A stretch of DNA of 64,000 bases, taken from assembly GCA_030295235.1 (NCBI GenBank), contig AP026123.1, forward strand, positions 1,240,001-1,304,000. Reading direction: 5' to 3'. Shown piece after piece: positions 32,354 through 43,866 of the stretch. Below the pieces are notes generated by a model. It was not told the DNA's origin. It worked only from the letters and a program-made list of their open reading frames with translations, and ran no database searches. Origin of the DNA: Fistulifera solaris. Its lineage: Eukaryota > Bacillariophyta > Bacillariophyceae > Naviculales > Stauroneidaceae. A program made the position numbers and the translations under genes. Positions within the stretch are counted from its first letter, which is position 1; every line of letters starts with the position of its first letter.

Positions 32354-35144
32354 TCATAGCTCGTTCTTGCTCTCGTCGCGGATCTTCTCGGCCTTGGCTT
32401 GTTTTTCCAAGACTTCGGAGTCAGCATCGGGGTGATAGTCAAAGTCTTTGGCAGTGTGGCCTTCCTTGTCCTTGACATTAGCATCAGCACCACTTTTAAG
32501 TAAGAGGTCTACCAGCGCAAGGTGATCCGTTAGTGCCTGTTTAATGATAGGACCAGTACCGCTGTCATCGGCTTCTTTGTTTTCTGAATCACGAACGAAT
32601 TGATTGTATCTTTCCCATAACGTTTCAACCTGGTTCTTTCCATTATAGGCAAACATAAGCGCGGTGTGCCCATCTTTATTTTGCTCATTGATGGATGCAC
32701 CAGCTTTTAAAAGCTCTTCAACTACTTTGAGATGCCCTCTTGCTGAAGCGGCCATAAGTGTCGTCGTTTCGTCAGAGTCTTTCATGTTCACATTCGCGCC
32801 TCCAGCAATAAGGGCAGCGACAACTTCAGCGTGGCCTTCTGATGACGCAGCTAATAAGGGAGTTACGCCTTCTTCACTGGCTTCGTCGATGAAACCCTCC
32901 TTTCCGCCATTCTTTTCAAGAAGCATCTTAACTACATCAGTAAAGCCTCTGTGACTAGCCTGTAACAATGTGGTCACTTTCTTGTCGTCTTTATGGTAGA
33001 TATTGGCTCCTTTCTCAATGAGCAGCTTCGAAAACTCCTCATTTTCAACCATAATAGCATCAAACAAAAGATCATGCGACACACCACTATCATCAACAAA
33101 GGGTGTATTCGGATCCGCGCCCGCCTTGACCAAAGCTGTTGCCACCTCACCATGGTTCCCTTTAATAGCAAGTAACAATGGGGTTCTCGCTTGATCATCT
33201 TTTACAAGAACCATTTCGGGACTGTGTTCGAGAAGAAGGTCGACTGTTGCGAGATGACCGCCTTGCGCAGCTGCGTCAAGTAAGATTGGGTAAGAAAATA
33301 GAACTATTTCAAAGTAAGCTCTCCTGATTCTAGAACGTACCAACGTGCAAGGCCGTGACTCCGTCAACATGTGGATCCTCATTCGTCATTTTTCCTTCCG
33401 CAATCATTTGCGATAATTTCACTAAATATTCAGGGGTAGCGCGGGCGACTGCTTTGACGTCGGCTCCTAAGGCAATAAGCTCCTTAGCGCACTCTGTGTG
33501 GCCACCAGCAGCGGCGAACATTACTGATGACCCACCAGAGTATGAAAATTTATTGATGTGTTCCGTGAGTTGAGCTGATGTCATAGTCTTCTGCAACGTT
33601 TCAATTACATATTTTTGTCCCTCAATGCTTCCCTGCGATGCAATTGCCATCAAGGGCGTCACGCCATCGTCATCGCTAAAGTCTACTGATGCTCCTTTCT
33701 CGATCAACAATTTCATCGCTTCCACGGCACCTCCCGTGGCCGCTTCTAGCAAGGCCGTACCACCGTTCGTATGTTTGGCGTCCACGACAGCGTTCCCTTT
33801 CTCTAACAAAACTTTCATGGCTTCGACATGATTGGACGCGGCAGCGTACATCAGGGCAGTAACCTTATTGTCGGAAGCACCATCAACTTCGGCCCCTGCC
33901 TCCAAAAGATACTCAATCGCCGCCGTGTGGCCATGGGCAGCAGCAATAATTAATGCATTGAAGCCAGTGGACGATACAGCATTCAAATAGGATGGATCCT
34001 TTGCGTTCTCTGTCAGCGCTTTAATGACCGCTACAGACCCATTCTCGGCTGCGTTCATCAACGGCGTCAATCCATCTTTGTCGGCTGTTGTGGGGTCTGC
34101 ACCGTGTTCAAGAAGTAAGTTGATTGCCCCTTCATGACCGCCGACACTAGCGCTCATTAACGCAGTAAGGCCATCCGCGCGAGTATTACTAGCATCTGCT
34201 CCTTTGTCGAGAAGGATCTTCATGACCTCGGTTTGACCTTCACTGGCCGCAAGCCACAAAGCCGTAACTTCTGTATTCGCGGCAGCGTTCACATCAGCGC
34301 CCTTTTTGAGCAACATCTCCACAATTTTCTTTTGCCCCATAATGCTAGCTTCCATTAGAGCCGTAATACCATCCTTATCGGAAGCGTTCACATCGATACC
34401 CTCTTTCAAAAGAAACTCGCAAATATCAACGTGACCGGCAGATGCTGCTGGAATCAAAGCAGTTAAATCATCCCAGTCGCGAACGTTAATATCAACCCCA
34501 TCGGCTAGAATGGACTGAATCGTCTTTTTGTCTCCGTCAGCTGCTGCTCCAATCAATCGTGCCCCTGGCGAGCTCATCGTTTTGATATCGGCCGCCGAAG
34601 CAAATTGCAACTGAAGCGGTGTGTAGGGAACTTCCTCCGAGTCGCAGGGTGCTGTGATAACCTTGGTGGATCCCTTTTCACGTACTAAACACGTTTTCTC
34701 GTCAAAGGTCAAGACATAACCGGTGTCAGCGTCGCCGAGAATGTTCCAACTTTTCGCCCCGCAGTGAGAGCACTTGGTCAATTTGACAGGTCCGACCTTA
34801 GTAGGATCTGCTTTGCAATCTTTTTTGGAGAGACACGTTCCGTCGTCCTCTTCGTCGATAGTCCCGTCGGAGGAACGTTTATGTACCTGATATTTTCCTG
34901 TCGTCGAAACAAAAAAAAAACTGAGCGCAGAGTCCAATATGTCGATAAGAGTGCAAGCAACATTGGTCTTACCTGGCGAGCCAACGACATAAAATAGCGT
35001 ATCAATCGAGCAGCGCTTGAACTCTTCTCCAGCCAAACATAGGGAATCGCTGGGATCTTGTAGAAAGAAAGGAGGAGGACTGCTTTTGGTTTCTTCGGCA
35101 GCCAAAACTGTCGCGAACCAACAAGATAGGAAGAAGAATCTCAT
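32354..35144 (-). CDS. Secreted ankyrin-repeat protein with Cys-containing N-terminal domain
   Basis: The ATG at 35144 gives a signal peptide (MRFFFLSCWFATVLAAEE). A ~150-residue domain follows with several Cys (LCLAGEEFKRC, TCLSKKDC, LTKCSHCGAKSWNIL, KTCLV) and a strand pattern that may be a ricin-B-like beta-trefoil. After it come about 18 ankyrin repeats of the form DGLTALMSASVGGHEGAINL then LLEHGAD, up to the C-terminus. Two introns are supported: 34898-34972 (GTAAGA...CGACAG) joining VVGSPG to KYQVHK, and 33271-33340 (GTACGT...CGCAG) joining GVTALHV to AAQGGHLATV. The second one connects what would otherwise look like two genes. Partner and function unknown; the entry into the secretory pathway is unusual for an ankyrin protein. 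Confidence 0.85.
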
Positions 35145-35971
35145 TTCTGATCAAAGTTGAGAGTCAAATTGTGAGAAAATAGTAGAAATTCCTTGATGAT
35201 TACGAAACATGAATCTCCTAGTCGACCCATTAAGCAAATTGCTTGCGAAAATCATCGGAAAATCGTCGACGAAGTTATGATCTTTTACGCACCTTAGCTT
35301 CGTTCAGAAAGGCTTCAGTAACAAATGGGGTTACGAGCAATTGAGAGTGACTTTCAAATCAATCTTTAACCCAACGCTATGATGAGATTTGCAAACACGT
35401 GCCAACGTTTCGGTCAACACTCCTATACAAGCTATCGCATCAATGGCAATAAAATGCATGGACGTCAAAAGAGAACCCTGGCAAACCACAACGGATCCTT
35501 TCTGAATACAGTAATTCCTCGCTGCCTGCGTCACGGCATAAGTTCCACTTGGCGGTCGACTTATGTTGTGGATAGAGTTCTTGTCGTACCAATTATGATA
35601 TTGTTTTCTATATATTGAATTGATACCGGATAGACGAAAAAGTCCCCGCCATTTTCTTGTCTCCCTAGGTCCTAACATGTTCGACCTAATCCTAAAGGGA
35701 CTTATAAGATCTAACGCAGAACTATAATGATGACACTATACAACTCCTTCGGCTGGATTGTTCTCCACTTTAGTGTCAATGAAAGGACAAATTCAACCCT
35801 GGTACGCGTTGGAGTACCGAGACGCTTCTCGCCGCCTCCATTAAGGATAGCTTCCTAGACGCCCAATGCCGTCTCGGTTTATTAAGAGGAATCGGATATA
35901 GATGGTAGTAACCAATCAATGGCATGGATTGCAGAAGAGGGTACCAGCATGCGTGCAGAGAAGCAAAAGCA
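35145..35971. other. Intergenic region
   Basis: Between the ankyrin gene's 5' end and the 3' end of the PCGF-like gene. Small frames only; no recognisable family or repeat. Confidence 0.4.
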
Positions 35972-36726
35972 CTAGCCAGTTCTTTCCTCTGTGTAAAGTA
36001 ACTGCAACATTTTCCCTGGTTCTCTCCACACTGTTCGAAGTACGAAATTTAAGCTCAATTCATCTCCCAGTGGAATCTCATGGCACGATATTTGCCACTG
36101 GGTGTGTGCTGACCATTGGTATCCAACAACTGGTGCTTCAAATACTTTTTAATTTGCCCAATCCGGAGCGTGTTTTCCGAATAGATCAAAGGGTGCTCCA
36201 GTTGCAGTGCTGCTGATTGTGTACCCGGTCTAAGTTCTACCATGATCTTGGAAGATGACTGTGATCGGCACCGTTTCTATGACGGCGGCGTAGATAATGA
36301 TACTTTTCGTTGAATCCCCTTACGCTCATAGAAATCATTCTCGCGTGCCCGGTCTTCGCGAGCGAGCTGTGGCAACAAAATCTTATCTATCAAATCACTC
36401 ATCACATGATCAAGAGATCCGGCCTTTTCAATATCTTCCCCTAATACTTTTGACAAGTCGAGCAGTCGTAAAATACTGACACTGAAAGCTATACCCAAGC
36501 ACCCACGACAAAACGTATGATGACAATTTGCGGTAGTGAAGGGCTCTCGAAAGAAACCTCCACATAATCGACAAGTTAGTTGTGCTTGGATCCGGTCTAA
36601 TGAGAACTCCAATGTATGCTTTGTCGCATGCAAAACAGGTTGCAAAGGTACGGGTAATTTCTCGTCCAGACTTTGTGGGTGACATTTCTCATCGATTTCA
36701 TCGCCCGGAGGCTCGATTGCCGACAT
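35972..36726 (-). CDS. Polycomb group RING finger (PCGF)-like protein with RAWUL domain
   Basis: A candidate PRC1 component. The RING begins LTCRLCGGFF then C-x-H-x-x-C-x-x-C in CHHTFCRGCL; its last pair appears as YDCSTC. The PCGF linker SLDHVMSDLIDKIL, then DRARENDFYERKGI, matches the family. A RAWUL (ubiquitin-like) domain follows: LEHPLIYSENTLRIGQIKKY, WQISCHEIPLGDELSL, NFVLRTVWREPGKMLQLLY. These pieces are spread over several frames. One-base changes at short runs (36448-36451, 36470-36473, and further sites near 36270 and 36130) are needed, or a short intron near 36240-36290 instead of one of them. Because all parts occur in family order on one strand, a single conserved gene is more likely than chance. 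It ends at the TAG at 35972-35974. Confidence 0.65.
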
Positions 36727-37422
36727 CCTTGTTCGCTAATGAAAATAATGGCTTGTTTTTGTTCACAGTTGCTCATGCAAGGTTTTGTGAAACGATCGTC
36801 GATCAAAAATTTTTTTAGGAAGCACAAAACAGAAAACGGACGCTTTTGCGGTCATGAATCATGACTGAAAACCAGTCGTAGAAAAAACGAACAACACTTT
36901 GAGGTTATAGTGAAAAAGGTGAAGGTATTAGTAATCAATCGAGGGGTTGCATAGCAAATCCTGTTAAGGATAAATAATAAAGATTATTGATTTTGATTAT
37001 GGATTGCCAAGCTCTAGGACCAATAAACGGTGGTTCAGTAAAACAGAATAAGTTCGAAAAAATCATGATTCATGACTGAAATTTTAAAATGCAGTCGTGG
37101 CGAAGGTCGCTTACACTTTGGCCTACACTACGTCAAATCAATAGTCTGTACACCTTAGGGAATAAAATGAGTCGCAATGAATATCAAGAAACGAGTCGAG
37201 ATTTGCGAAACAAATGACGCTGCTGACGGTAACTCATTGCAAACAACATAAATTGCTCAGGTAGTTCGGCATTGTCTGACTCGAGTGACATGATGCTTCC
37301 GATAGATAGGACGTAAGCTTAGTAAATTATACGGAGTAGCCAATTTTTAATTGAGGAATATCCTAGACTAAGGGATGGCTGCAATCGGGAGCAAGTGAAG
37401 CAAAAGTCAAACGCGATCGACA
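36727..37422. other. Intergenic region with two dispersed-motif copies
   Basis: Holds the two best-formed copies of the dispersed motif, at 36855-36916 and 37065-37130, in the same orientation and about 210 bp apart. That spacing is close to the unit length of the array at 2825-3890. No gene seen. Confidence 0.55.
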
Positions 37423-38586
37423 TTATCTAATACCTTGATTTTTATTACCGTTGTATAAATGGTAATTGGTAAAGTTGAGCACGGGATTCAAATAATCTTC
37501 TGCATAGTACATTTCAATAGCTTCTTCTAGCTCTGCTGAAGAGATCGTCTCCTTGAGCTTATCATGAGCATTTGTAGCATGGTAGCGACCCACTCCTCCA
37601 GCTTTTGTTTGGAAGATGGAATTCTTGCCGCCTTTTCCCCAGCCGGATGCCCCATACCTTTGCCAAGCCCCAATTTGTCGTAAAAGCCGTTTTGCGTCGT
37701 CTGCTAGGTTTTCCATACGTCCAACAAAATTGATGTAAGACCAATACTTATCGTCTATCCTTTTCGCCTGGGGACTTTGCGAGAAAGTATACGATATGTT
37801 AGGCGAAAGATAAGGCGAATGACGAGATGTCAAGAAGTGGTTAACGAACCTCCAATGCGCATTATCGCATTTCATGGCAACACGTAAGAAGCTTTCCAGC
37901 GATCTACTGGCATCGCGGACGCAGTCTTCACTTTTACCACAACATTTTTCGCGCATGTAGTTGGGATTGCCCACGCCCTTGTCAAGATACGCCGACACAA
38001 GTCTTTCCTTTGGATCGCGCACGAAGATAGCCCTTGTCCACTCGGGTGAAGTCATGATCTCGTTTGCCTTTTCCAGCGGAAAATCATACAGATACTTCAG
38101 TCCATTTGTCTGAGGATTCCAAGGAAGCATGTTCACATACTCTTCCGTTGCCCAGTTCGAATAGCCCATCATTCGACGGAATAGTTGTTTCCATGTTGTG
38201 CACCCGACCTTTGGTATAGTGAAGAAGGCGAGCTTATAGCGTTCGATGATGATGGGTGCTGCGTCCCAGTCATCATTTTCGTAAATGAAGTCACCATATT
38301 CCACCAGGTTCTTGATCGGTTCCGCCGGGTTTACGATTCGATCATCGGGTATGCTCGAGTTGGTTGTATCTTGCAGATTGTCGTCGAAATGAACATTTTG
38401 AACCACCTCTATGTAGTCCTGTGGGCGCTCGTCAGCTTCCAGTGAATCAGCTAGCAGCAAAAGCCCCTGGTAGTTGGTGTAAACAGACACGACGACGATT
38501 GTCAAAAGCACAATGATTGCAACAAGAAAAGACTTCCACAACGATGAGTGTGAGCTCCTAGGCGAAGCTGGTGGTGAAAGCGACAT
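37423..38586 (-). CDS. Golgi-type carbohydrate sulfotransferase (Sulfotransfer_2 family)
   Basis: A PAPS-dependent sulfotransferase predicted to be a type II Golgi membrane protein. A short cytosolic tail is followed by the anchor SFLVAIIVLLTIVVVSVYT. The catalytic part has the 5'-phosphosulfate loop FFTIPKVGCTTWKQLF and the 3'-phosphate motif FVRDPKERLVSAYLDK. Compared with its paralog at 56286-57341 it carries about 25 extra residues after DNAHW. These correspond to a predicted 75 bp intron (37775-37849, GTTCGT...GCAAAG) with no stop and no frame change. Removing it gives HWSPQAKRIDDKYW, aligned with HWRAQNDRVDYKYW of the paralog. Possible substrates are the sulfated mannans of diatom walls (inference). 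Confidence 0.85.
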   Translation of the reverse strand: MSLSPPASPRSSHSSLWKSFLVAIIVLLTIVVVSVYTNYQGLLLLADSLEADERPQDYIEVVQNVHFDDNLQDTTNSSIPDDRIVNPAEPIKNLVEYGDFIYENDDWDAAPIIIERYKLAFFTIPKVGCTTWKQLFRRMMGYSNWATEEYVNMLPWNPQTNGLKYLYDFPLEKANEIMTSPEWTRAIFVRDPKERLVSAYLDKGVGNPNYMREKCCGKSEDCVRDASRSLESFLRVAMKCDNAHWRFVNHFLTSRHSPYLSPNISYTFSQSPQAKRIDDKYWSYINFVGRMENLADDAKRLLRQIGAWQRYGASGWGKGGKNSIFQTKAGGVGRYHATNAHDKLKETISSAELEEAIEMYYAEDYLNPVLNFTNYHLYNGNKNQGIR

Positions 38587-39373
38587 GAAGTGGCTTTATG
38601 TTTGGGCTCAAAAGATGCAAGTGTCAAGCTCAGTCCAATTACACGGAGTAGTCTATTACCAGGTATAGGGAGTATTAGTCTATTATTTGACGACGAACCT
38701 CATTATTTATTGCGTCGCTCGTTTTTGTGAAAAACGTTTGGTTCATCTTTCTTTAAAATCTATGACAAAACTTGTTCTGGATAACGGTACGAGTCTTTAT
38801 TAGGAGTTCAGGCTTCCGTCATATTAAGTACAAACTATCTTTGAAAGTCGGTGCAACGTGCAACGGACCACCTACTGTACGTACTACATTACGTAGGAGT
38901 TTCAGTGAGACACTAAAAGTTAGTGTACTTGTACAAAGATATGTCAGCATTATTTGACCTTAGCCCTCACTGAAGATTGAAGCTATCCTATGCTCTCTAG
39001 AGACTAAAGATCAGCTACAGTGTCTCTAAAAAATCTAAATAAAACCTGTCAAAATATGCCTGTGACGATAACACTTACTGCCACAATACGATCCTCAACG
39101 AAAATTTCTTTCCAGTAGAAAGATAGGATTGTTCACCTAGTGCCTCGTTATTTTTTCAGCCCACCACTGATCAGCCCATAGAGGCTATAAATTTGCTACA
39201 CTAAAACCTATACTGCGGAGTTTTTTGACCCCCTGCCGAACAGCTTTTGTACATTATAGATATATAGTGCTCAGTTTTTATTTTAAAATCAAGTACAATA
39301 AAATCCATTGTAAATATGATTAAATGTCTTTCAGGCACTGATGAAGTTCTTCACACCGCGCAAAATTTTGACA
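38587..39373. other. Intergenic region
   Basis: AT-rich; no ORF with any signal. ACGGAGTA occurs at 38642 and also at 37331, a small recurring sequence of unknown meaning. Confidence 0.35.
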
Positions 39374-39728
39374 TTACGCATCATCGTCTCCCACGATTTC
39401 TGCCATGAGCTGAAAGTCTTGAGACAAGCCGTAGTCAACGCTGCTGTCATCGCTGTCATTGCTATCACTGCGGTCGACGTAATAGCGGCGTTGTCGTCGG
39501 CACTTTCAAAGAATCTGGCTGCGCTGAATCAGCATCTTCTGCGTCTTGTTCGGTCGCAGTATCTTCGGCGTCGTGATCGAGAGCTGGCTGTGCTTCTTCG
39601 TCAGAAGAAGCAGTTAGATCAATGACGACTCCACGATCTGTAGGAACGTTGTTACGAATACGTCCTGGGACAACTACAATGTTCCACTGATCACCCAGCG
39701 AGAGCAGTGAGGACAAAAATATCCCCAT
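39374..39728 (-). CDS. Uncharacterised acidic protein (doubtful)
   Basis: No family recognised. From the ATG at 39728 the frame gives a short hydrophobic start (MGIFLSSLLSLGDQWNIVVV), then VVIDLTASSDEEAQ and an acidic, Ala-rich tract. With one frame change it continues into SDSNDSDDSSVDYGLSQDF and ends in EIVGDDDA. The composition is consistent on both sides of the change, which is the only support for a gene. It could equally be chance or a fragment of a larger lost gene. Confidence 0.25.
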
Positions 39729-40101
39729 GGATAGGAGAGGAAACAAACTCCTCGATATTAGCCAAATGCATCAACATGGTTCACGTGAGTTTGAGATTTG
39801 ACGTGTGTTTTTTGTGAGCCTGATCTTCGTGTCTCCTATTTTCAGGTGAAAGTTGAGCGGTAAGTTGTCGAATTAAAAACGTTCTGGTGGGTACGGAAGC
39901 GGCTTAAGTATGTCGTTGACTGCCACGCATTCGGCGAACATGGGATCCAACGGTTCCTTCTTAATACAGCTCGCCAATCATGGGAATGCAAAGTAGCTGG
40001 CTACCGTGGGACTCGGCAGGTTCTTTGCAGAGTTCCAGAATCGTGAAATTATCAACTCTTGACCTCACTCGACAACATACAGCTCTATTCATTTTGTGAC
40101 C

Positions 40102-40515
40102 ATGGCTGTTAGCAACGAGTTCGTGGTGCATTTCGCTCAGCGAGGACGCGCTGATGAAAGGGGAGTAGACTACAATATTGTATTCTTCGCACTAGTTACT
40201 GTGGGCAACAGAACGATTTCAGTTTATGAGAGAGACAATTACTTGGAAGCTCGAGGACGCGGTGCTCCTGCTAAGCCGGCACTTCAGATCCATTTCTCGG
40301 ACATTACCGTGCTAAAAGCAAAGGAACGGATTCGAAGTGAGCATGGTAATCATGTCGGAAGCAGGATTCGAATCTATGGCACGTTTGATCGGGGTCATAA
40401 GGAGCGCATCACCTTCAAATTGGACAGTGCCATCTTCACCCAATTTATGGCTCATCTGGAGTCGATCGAAAGCATTCGCGGAAAGGTAGTCCGTCACGGA
40501 ACACGACTTGCTTAG
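40102..40515 (+). CDS. Uncharacterised small protein
   Basis: 137 residues from the ATG at 40102 in an uninterrupted frame. No family recognised. It has alternating hydrophobic and polar residues typical of a beta-rich fold (DYNIVFFALVTVGNRTISVY, then SRIRIYGTFDRGHKERITFK) and a C-terminal helix (FTQFMAHLESIESIRGKVV). It lies beside the piggyBac-like transposase, facing it, and might be a passenger of that element or an orphan host gene. Confidence 0.45.
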   Translation: MAVSNEFVVHFAQRGRADERGVDYNIVFFALVTVGNRTISVYERDNYLEARGRGAPAKPALQIHFSDITVLKAKERIRSEHGNHVGSRIRIYGTFDRGHKERITFKLDSAIFTQFMAHLESIESIRGKVVRHGTRLA

Positions 40516-40596
40516 TTAATCACTACTCATTAGGAAACGTACTATAGGATGAAACTATGCTTCCTAATCAATGTATTATTTCATGTATTACCTAAC

Positions 40597-43500
40597 TTAC
40601 TTAGAAACTAGATTCATTTCCGCCATTTTCTGGGCCTTCACCTGCGCTTTATGGATTTGCATGCATGTAAGTGTATTGTGAGGATTACCCGGGAGTGGTC
40701 TTGGTCCATTAGTTGGGGCACAGATGGGTGTGCATTTGAAATTTGCGTTCTTCTTCAATGCAGGTGCAGCACGACAAACAGGATGAGAGCATTGCCAACG
40801 TGTTCCCGTCTTGCAAACTCGACATTGGCGCTTGATGATGCGAGTTCCTGTTTTGCTTGGTTCTCCTTTCATGATCTCGTGTGAATCCTCAAAGAAGGGA
40901 GCGGGATCAAAATTTGTCCCGGCACCAGAACCAGAACCGGTCGACTGGGACAAGGGCGAGAGCACTGATGACTGTCCGTTCTTGACCACCAAAGAATCAC
41001 TTGCATACATCTCGCACAGATTCAGCGTTGCTTGCTGCAGTGCTTCGTTTCATTTGCTGGACGTAGCGGGCTTCGCTCGGCCTCAGACATGATATCCGCC
41101 TCCATGAACAAGCTGGGCTCGCTTGCTTCTTCGAAGTCGTAGAAATTATTGTTCAGACAGTCGAATGCCAATCCTTTCGCAAAAGCAGCTACCTTAAACT
41201 CCTTGTTCTCGCGAAGCTCTTTGACATGGTGAGTGATTGCACGGAAGGCGTCGATGGCGGTCATGCCAATCAAGGTACAGTTATTTCGAAACCAAGGATT
41301 TTGTGTCAGCCAATACTTTTCCAACCCCAAAGCGATGCTGACGACAGTGATTGTGAGAGTCGATTGCATCGGAGTCTGCAAAGTACTCGGAAAGGACAGC
41401 AGGACGCTTGATGCGGCGCTCTTTTACATTACCGTACGTGTCATTGAATCTCGCTACGTATGGCTTTGGGCCAGGTGAAGTTTGACGTCGTTCCTCGTCA
41501 TGACAAAACAAAGGGTGGTCTTCGAATTGAACTTGTAACCCACTGCAACTAATTGGATATTTGTCTCTGGCGTGCAGCATTGCATCACGAGATGAGACCC
41601 ACTGGGGTAATGCTTCATCCGGGATCGGAGCTCTTTCTTGGGAAAGCGACCACTATTCGCCTTGACCGACCCAATGAACTCGTGACCGTTCGGGTTCTCA
41701 CCTCGACTTCTGTCTATCTTGTACTTGCCGTTGCCATCAGGCCATAGAAGCTTGACACATTCAGCAGTTTTGGCACTGCCGAACCATGAATCGCCAGTCG
41801 CAAGGTAGCGACGACCTTGGTCCAAAGCAGCACTCCTTTCTCCGTGAGATCCCGCACCGCAGTAGACAGACCCTAAAATGAGTCTTATGGCGCAGGCTGC
41901 ATTTGTTCCGATCAATTCGCGAGAGCTCGGCTTTTCGCATGGGCTCTTTACCGCTGCACTTCCTGAAACAAAATCATCTTCGTCTTGGGACAAATCGCGT
42001 TCTGTAAAAGTGTGTGAGTCAATTATAAACAGGTCTTCCAATTTAAGCATATCACTAACCTTGTACTCAACACCAAGCGGCTTAGGCTTTCGTAAGATGA
42101 ATTGCAAATGCGGTAGCGAGGGAGGTCTTTGTAGTGCGGGGCTTAAACGGACTCATTGATTCATCCAAAACGATTTTCGAACTGCTGGCAACAGTTCTTT
42201 TGCGATTCTCGTTGTAGCCGTTAAGAAGACCCAAAATGGGATGCCATGGATCATCAGTTTGCTCGTTATCGTGAAAGCATAGCAAACATTCGCTGAAATT
42301 GTAAAGAACCGCGACTTGCTCATGAACCCAAGGCCCTCTGTGCCAAAGTTGATTGTGGAGAACATGAAATCAAGATCACTTTGCTCGAACAACTTTGCCC
42401 CACCTTTCTGACTAGGGCATGCGGCAAAGATGATGCCCCAAAAGACCCACCATTCCTTGCAAGTCAGCAAGCGCACTTTCTCTTTATGCTCGCCGAGATA
42501 CGCGTTCAGACTCTCTAGTTGCTTTCGCCAGTCACCTGTGAATGACCGTGTCAGGTAATTGTGCACTATGTGATCAAGCCAACGACATTGTAATCTTACC
42601 TGGCCACAGATGCTGCAGGAGCCTGAGGAGCGGGAAATCGTAGCTCTTAGTTTTGGTGTCGAGCTTCTCTTTTTTAAAGGCGGAAAAATCAAAGTCAAGC
42701 ACACCGGATTGCCGAAATGGCAAGACTGGATTGATGGGATAGACGTCGTCGGTGTAGACCCATTCGAAGACACGTTCGTCTTTGATCAAGATTAGCTCTG
42801 TCGACTTCACAAATTTCACTGCTTCGTCTTGAACCTCCCAGCATACGTAGTCGTGCTCTTCATCCCTATTGTCAGCAACGACAAAACCGATTCGTCTCGG
42901 AGCTCTGCTGCTGAACTTGACTTCCAACATCAATTCCTTGGTTCCTTGGGGGCTTACATTTAACACTGGTACCCATCTTGATCAAAGCAGCTTTCTCCAA
43001 TTCGTATCGCTCCCACTTCGCTCTGTGCTTTTCATCGCCCTTGAGCTCTTCGATCATCGCTCTGTAGTTCAAATCCATATCTCCATCTTCATCGTCGTCA
43101 TCGCCGTCGTCTCTCGGACGGTACACTCCAAGATCCTCCTCAAATTCAAGATCTGGATCGCCTTCCTCTTCGGATTCATCGTCACTAAGATCTTCGTACT
43201 TTCGCTGCCAGACGACTTCGTCATCGTTGGCTGCCGCTCCATTCGCGACATTTTGATCCTGCCCAATCACACGCCCATCCGACGACTCATCTGAATTCTG
43301 CGATTCTGTCTCACTGAAGCCGCCATCATCACCGTCTTCATCTCCGTCATCCAAGCCCAAGCCCGCCTTTGCCGATGTTGTGCTGGAACCATTTCCATTT
43401 TCATTTGACTCTAAGGAAGGTGCAGACTTCGTCATTGAGGGTCAAGAGAAGAGGTTGGTCTGCTTCTTCTGGTTCAGCCTCCGCGTCGTAGTCTTCCACC

Positions 43501-43866
43501 ATAGGATGATGCTCTTGATCTCTGACCCTTTTTAGCCCAGTCGATGCAACTTCAGATCGAATGCCATTTGTCTTGCCGGACGGATCAACAAACTCAATGA
43601 TCCATTTGTGCTTTTTCGTGGAATCAATAATGACAACCGGTGGAGGATTATGCTTTCTTCTCAAGAAGCAAGGGTAGCCTTTCCCAAATGCTTCTTCCAA
43701 CGTGGAACGAGGTAACTTCTTCATGATGACTTCTCTGTTCAATGACAGTGGCAAGCAAATGCGTTTCGCAAAACCCAACGAAATTATGGCCAGTGCACGG
43801 CATGCATTTGCAAGCTCGACAACTCATCTTCGCTCCAATAAGATGTTCAAGCACCATTGTTGCCAT
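40597..43866 (-). mobile_element. PiggyBac-like (DDE_Tnp_1_7) DNA transposon, transposase region
   Basis: A minus-strand transposase spread over several frames. N-terminal part: Cys-rich CRACKCMPCTGHNF, then an acidic region (SDDESEEEGDPDLEFEEDLG). Transposase core: WRKQLESLNAYLGEHKEKVR, KEWWVFWGIIFA, then the three catalytic Asp contexts VLDESMSPFKPR, LATGDSWFGS and DSDAIDSHNHCRQ, followed by EKYWLTQNPWFRNNCTLIGM. The C-terminus is a Cys-rich finger (CRVCKTGTRWQCSHPVC), as in piggyBac proteins. Two introns are visible: 42002-42059 and about 42540-42600 (GTAAGA...TTCACAG). Remaining frame changes (around 41000, 41380, 41450, 42110, 42280 and 43420) may be decay, further introns or base-call errors. 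I could not define terminal inverted repeats or a TTAA duplication, so the ends are those of the coding part only. Confidence 0.75.

Noticed and set aside
32354-33382. Separate second ankyrin gene
   Set aside because: A GT-AG intron at 33271-33340 joins it in phase to the upstream ankyrin frame, completing a broken repeat (ALHV-AAQGGHLATV).
36240-36290. A 45 bp intron inside the PCGF-like gene
   Set aside because: Possible by GT...AG, but shorter than every other intron here (58-78 bp or more); kept only as an alternative to a run-length error.
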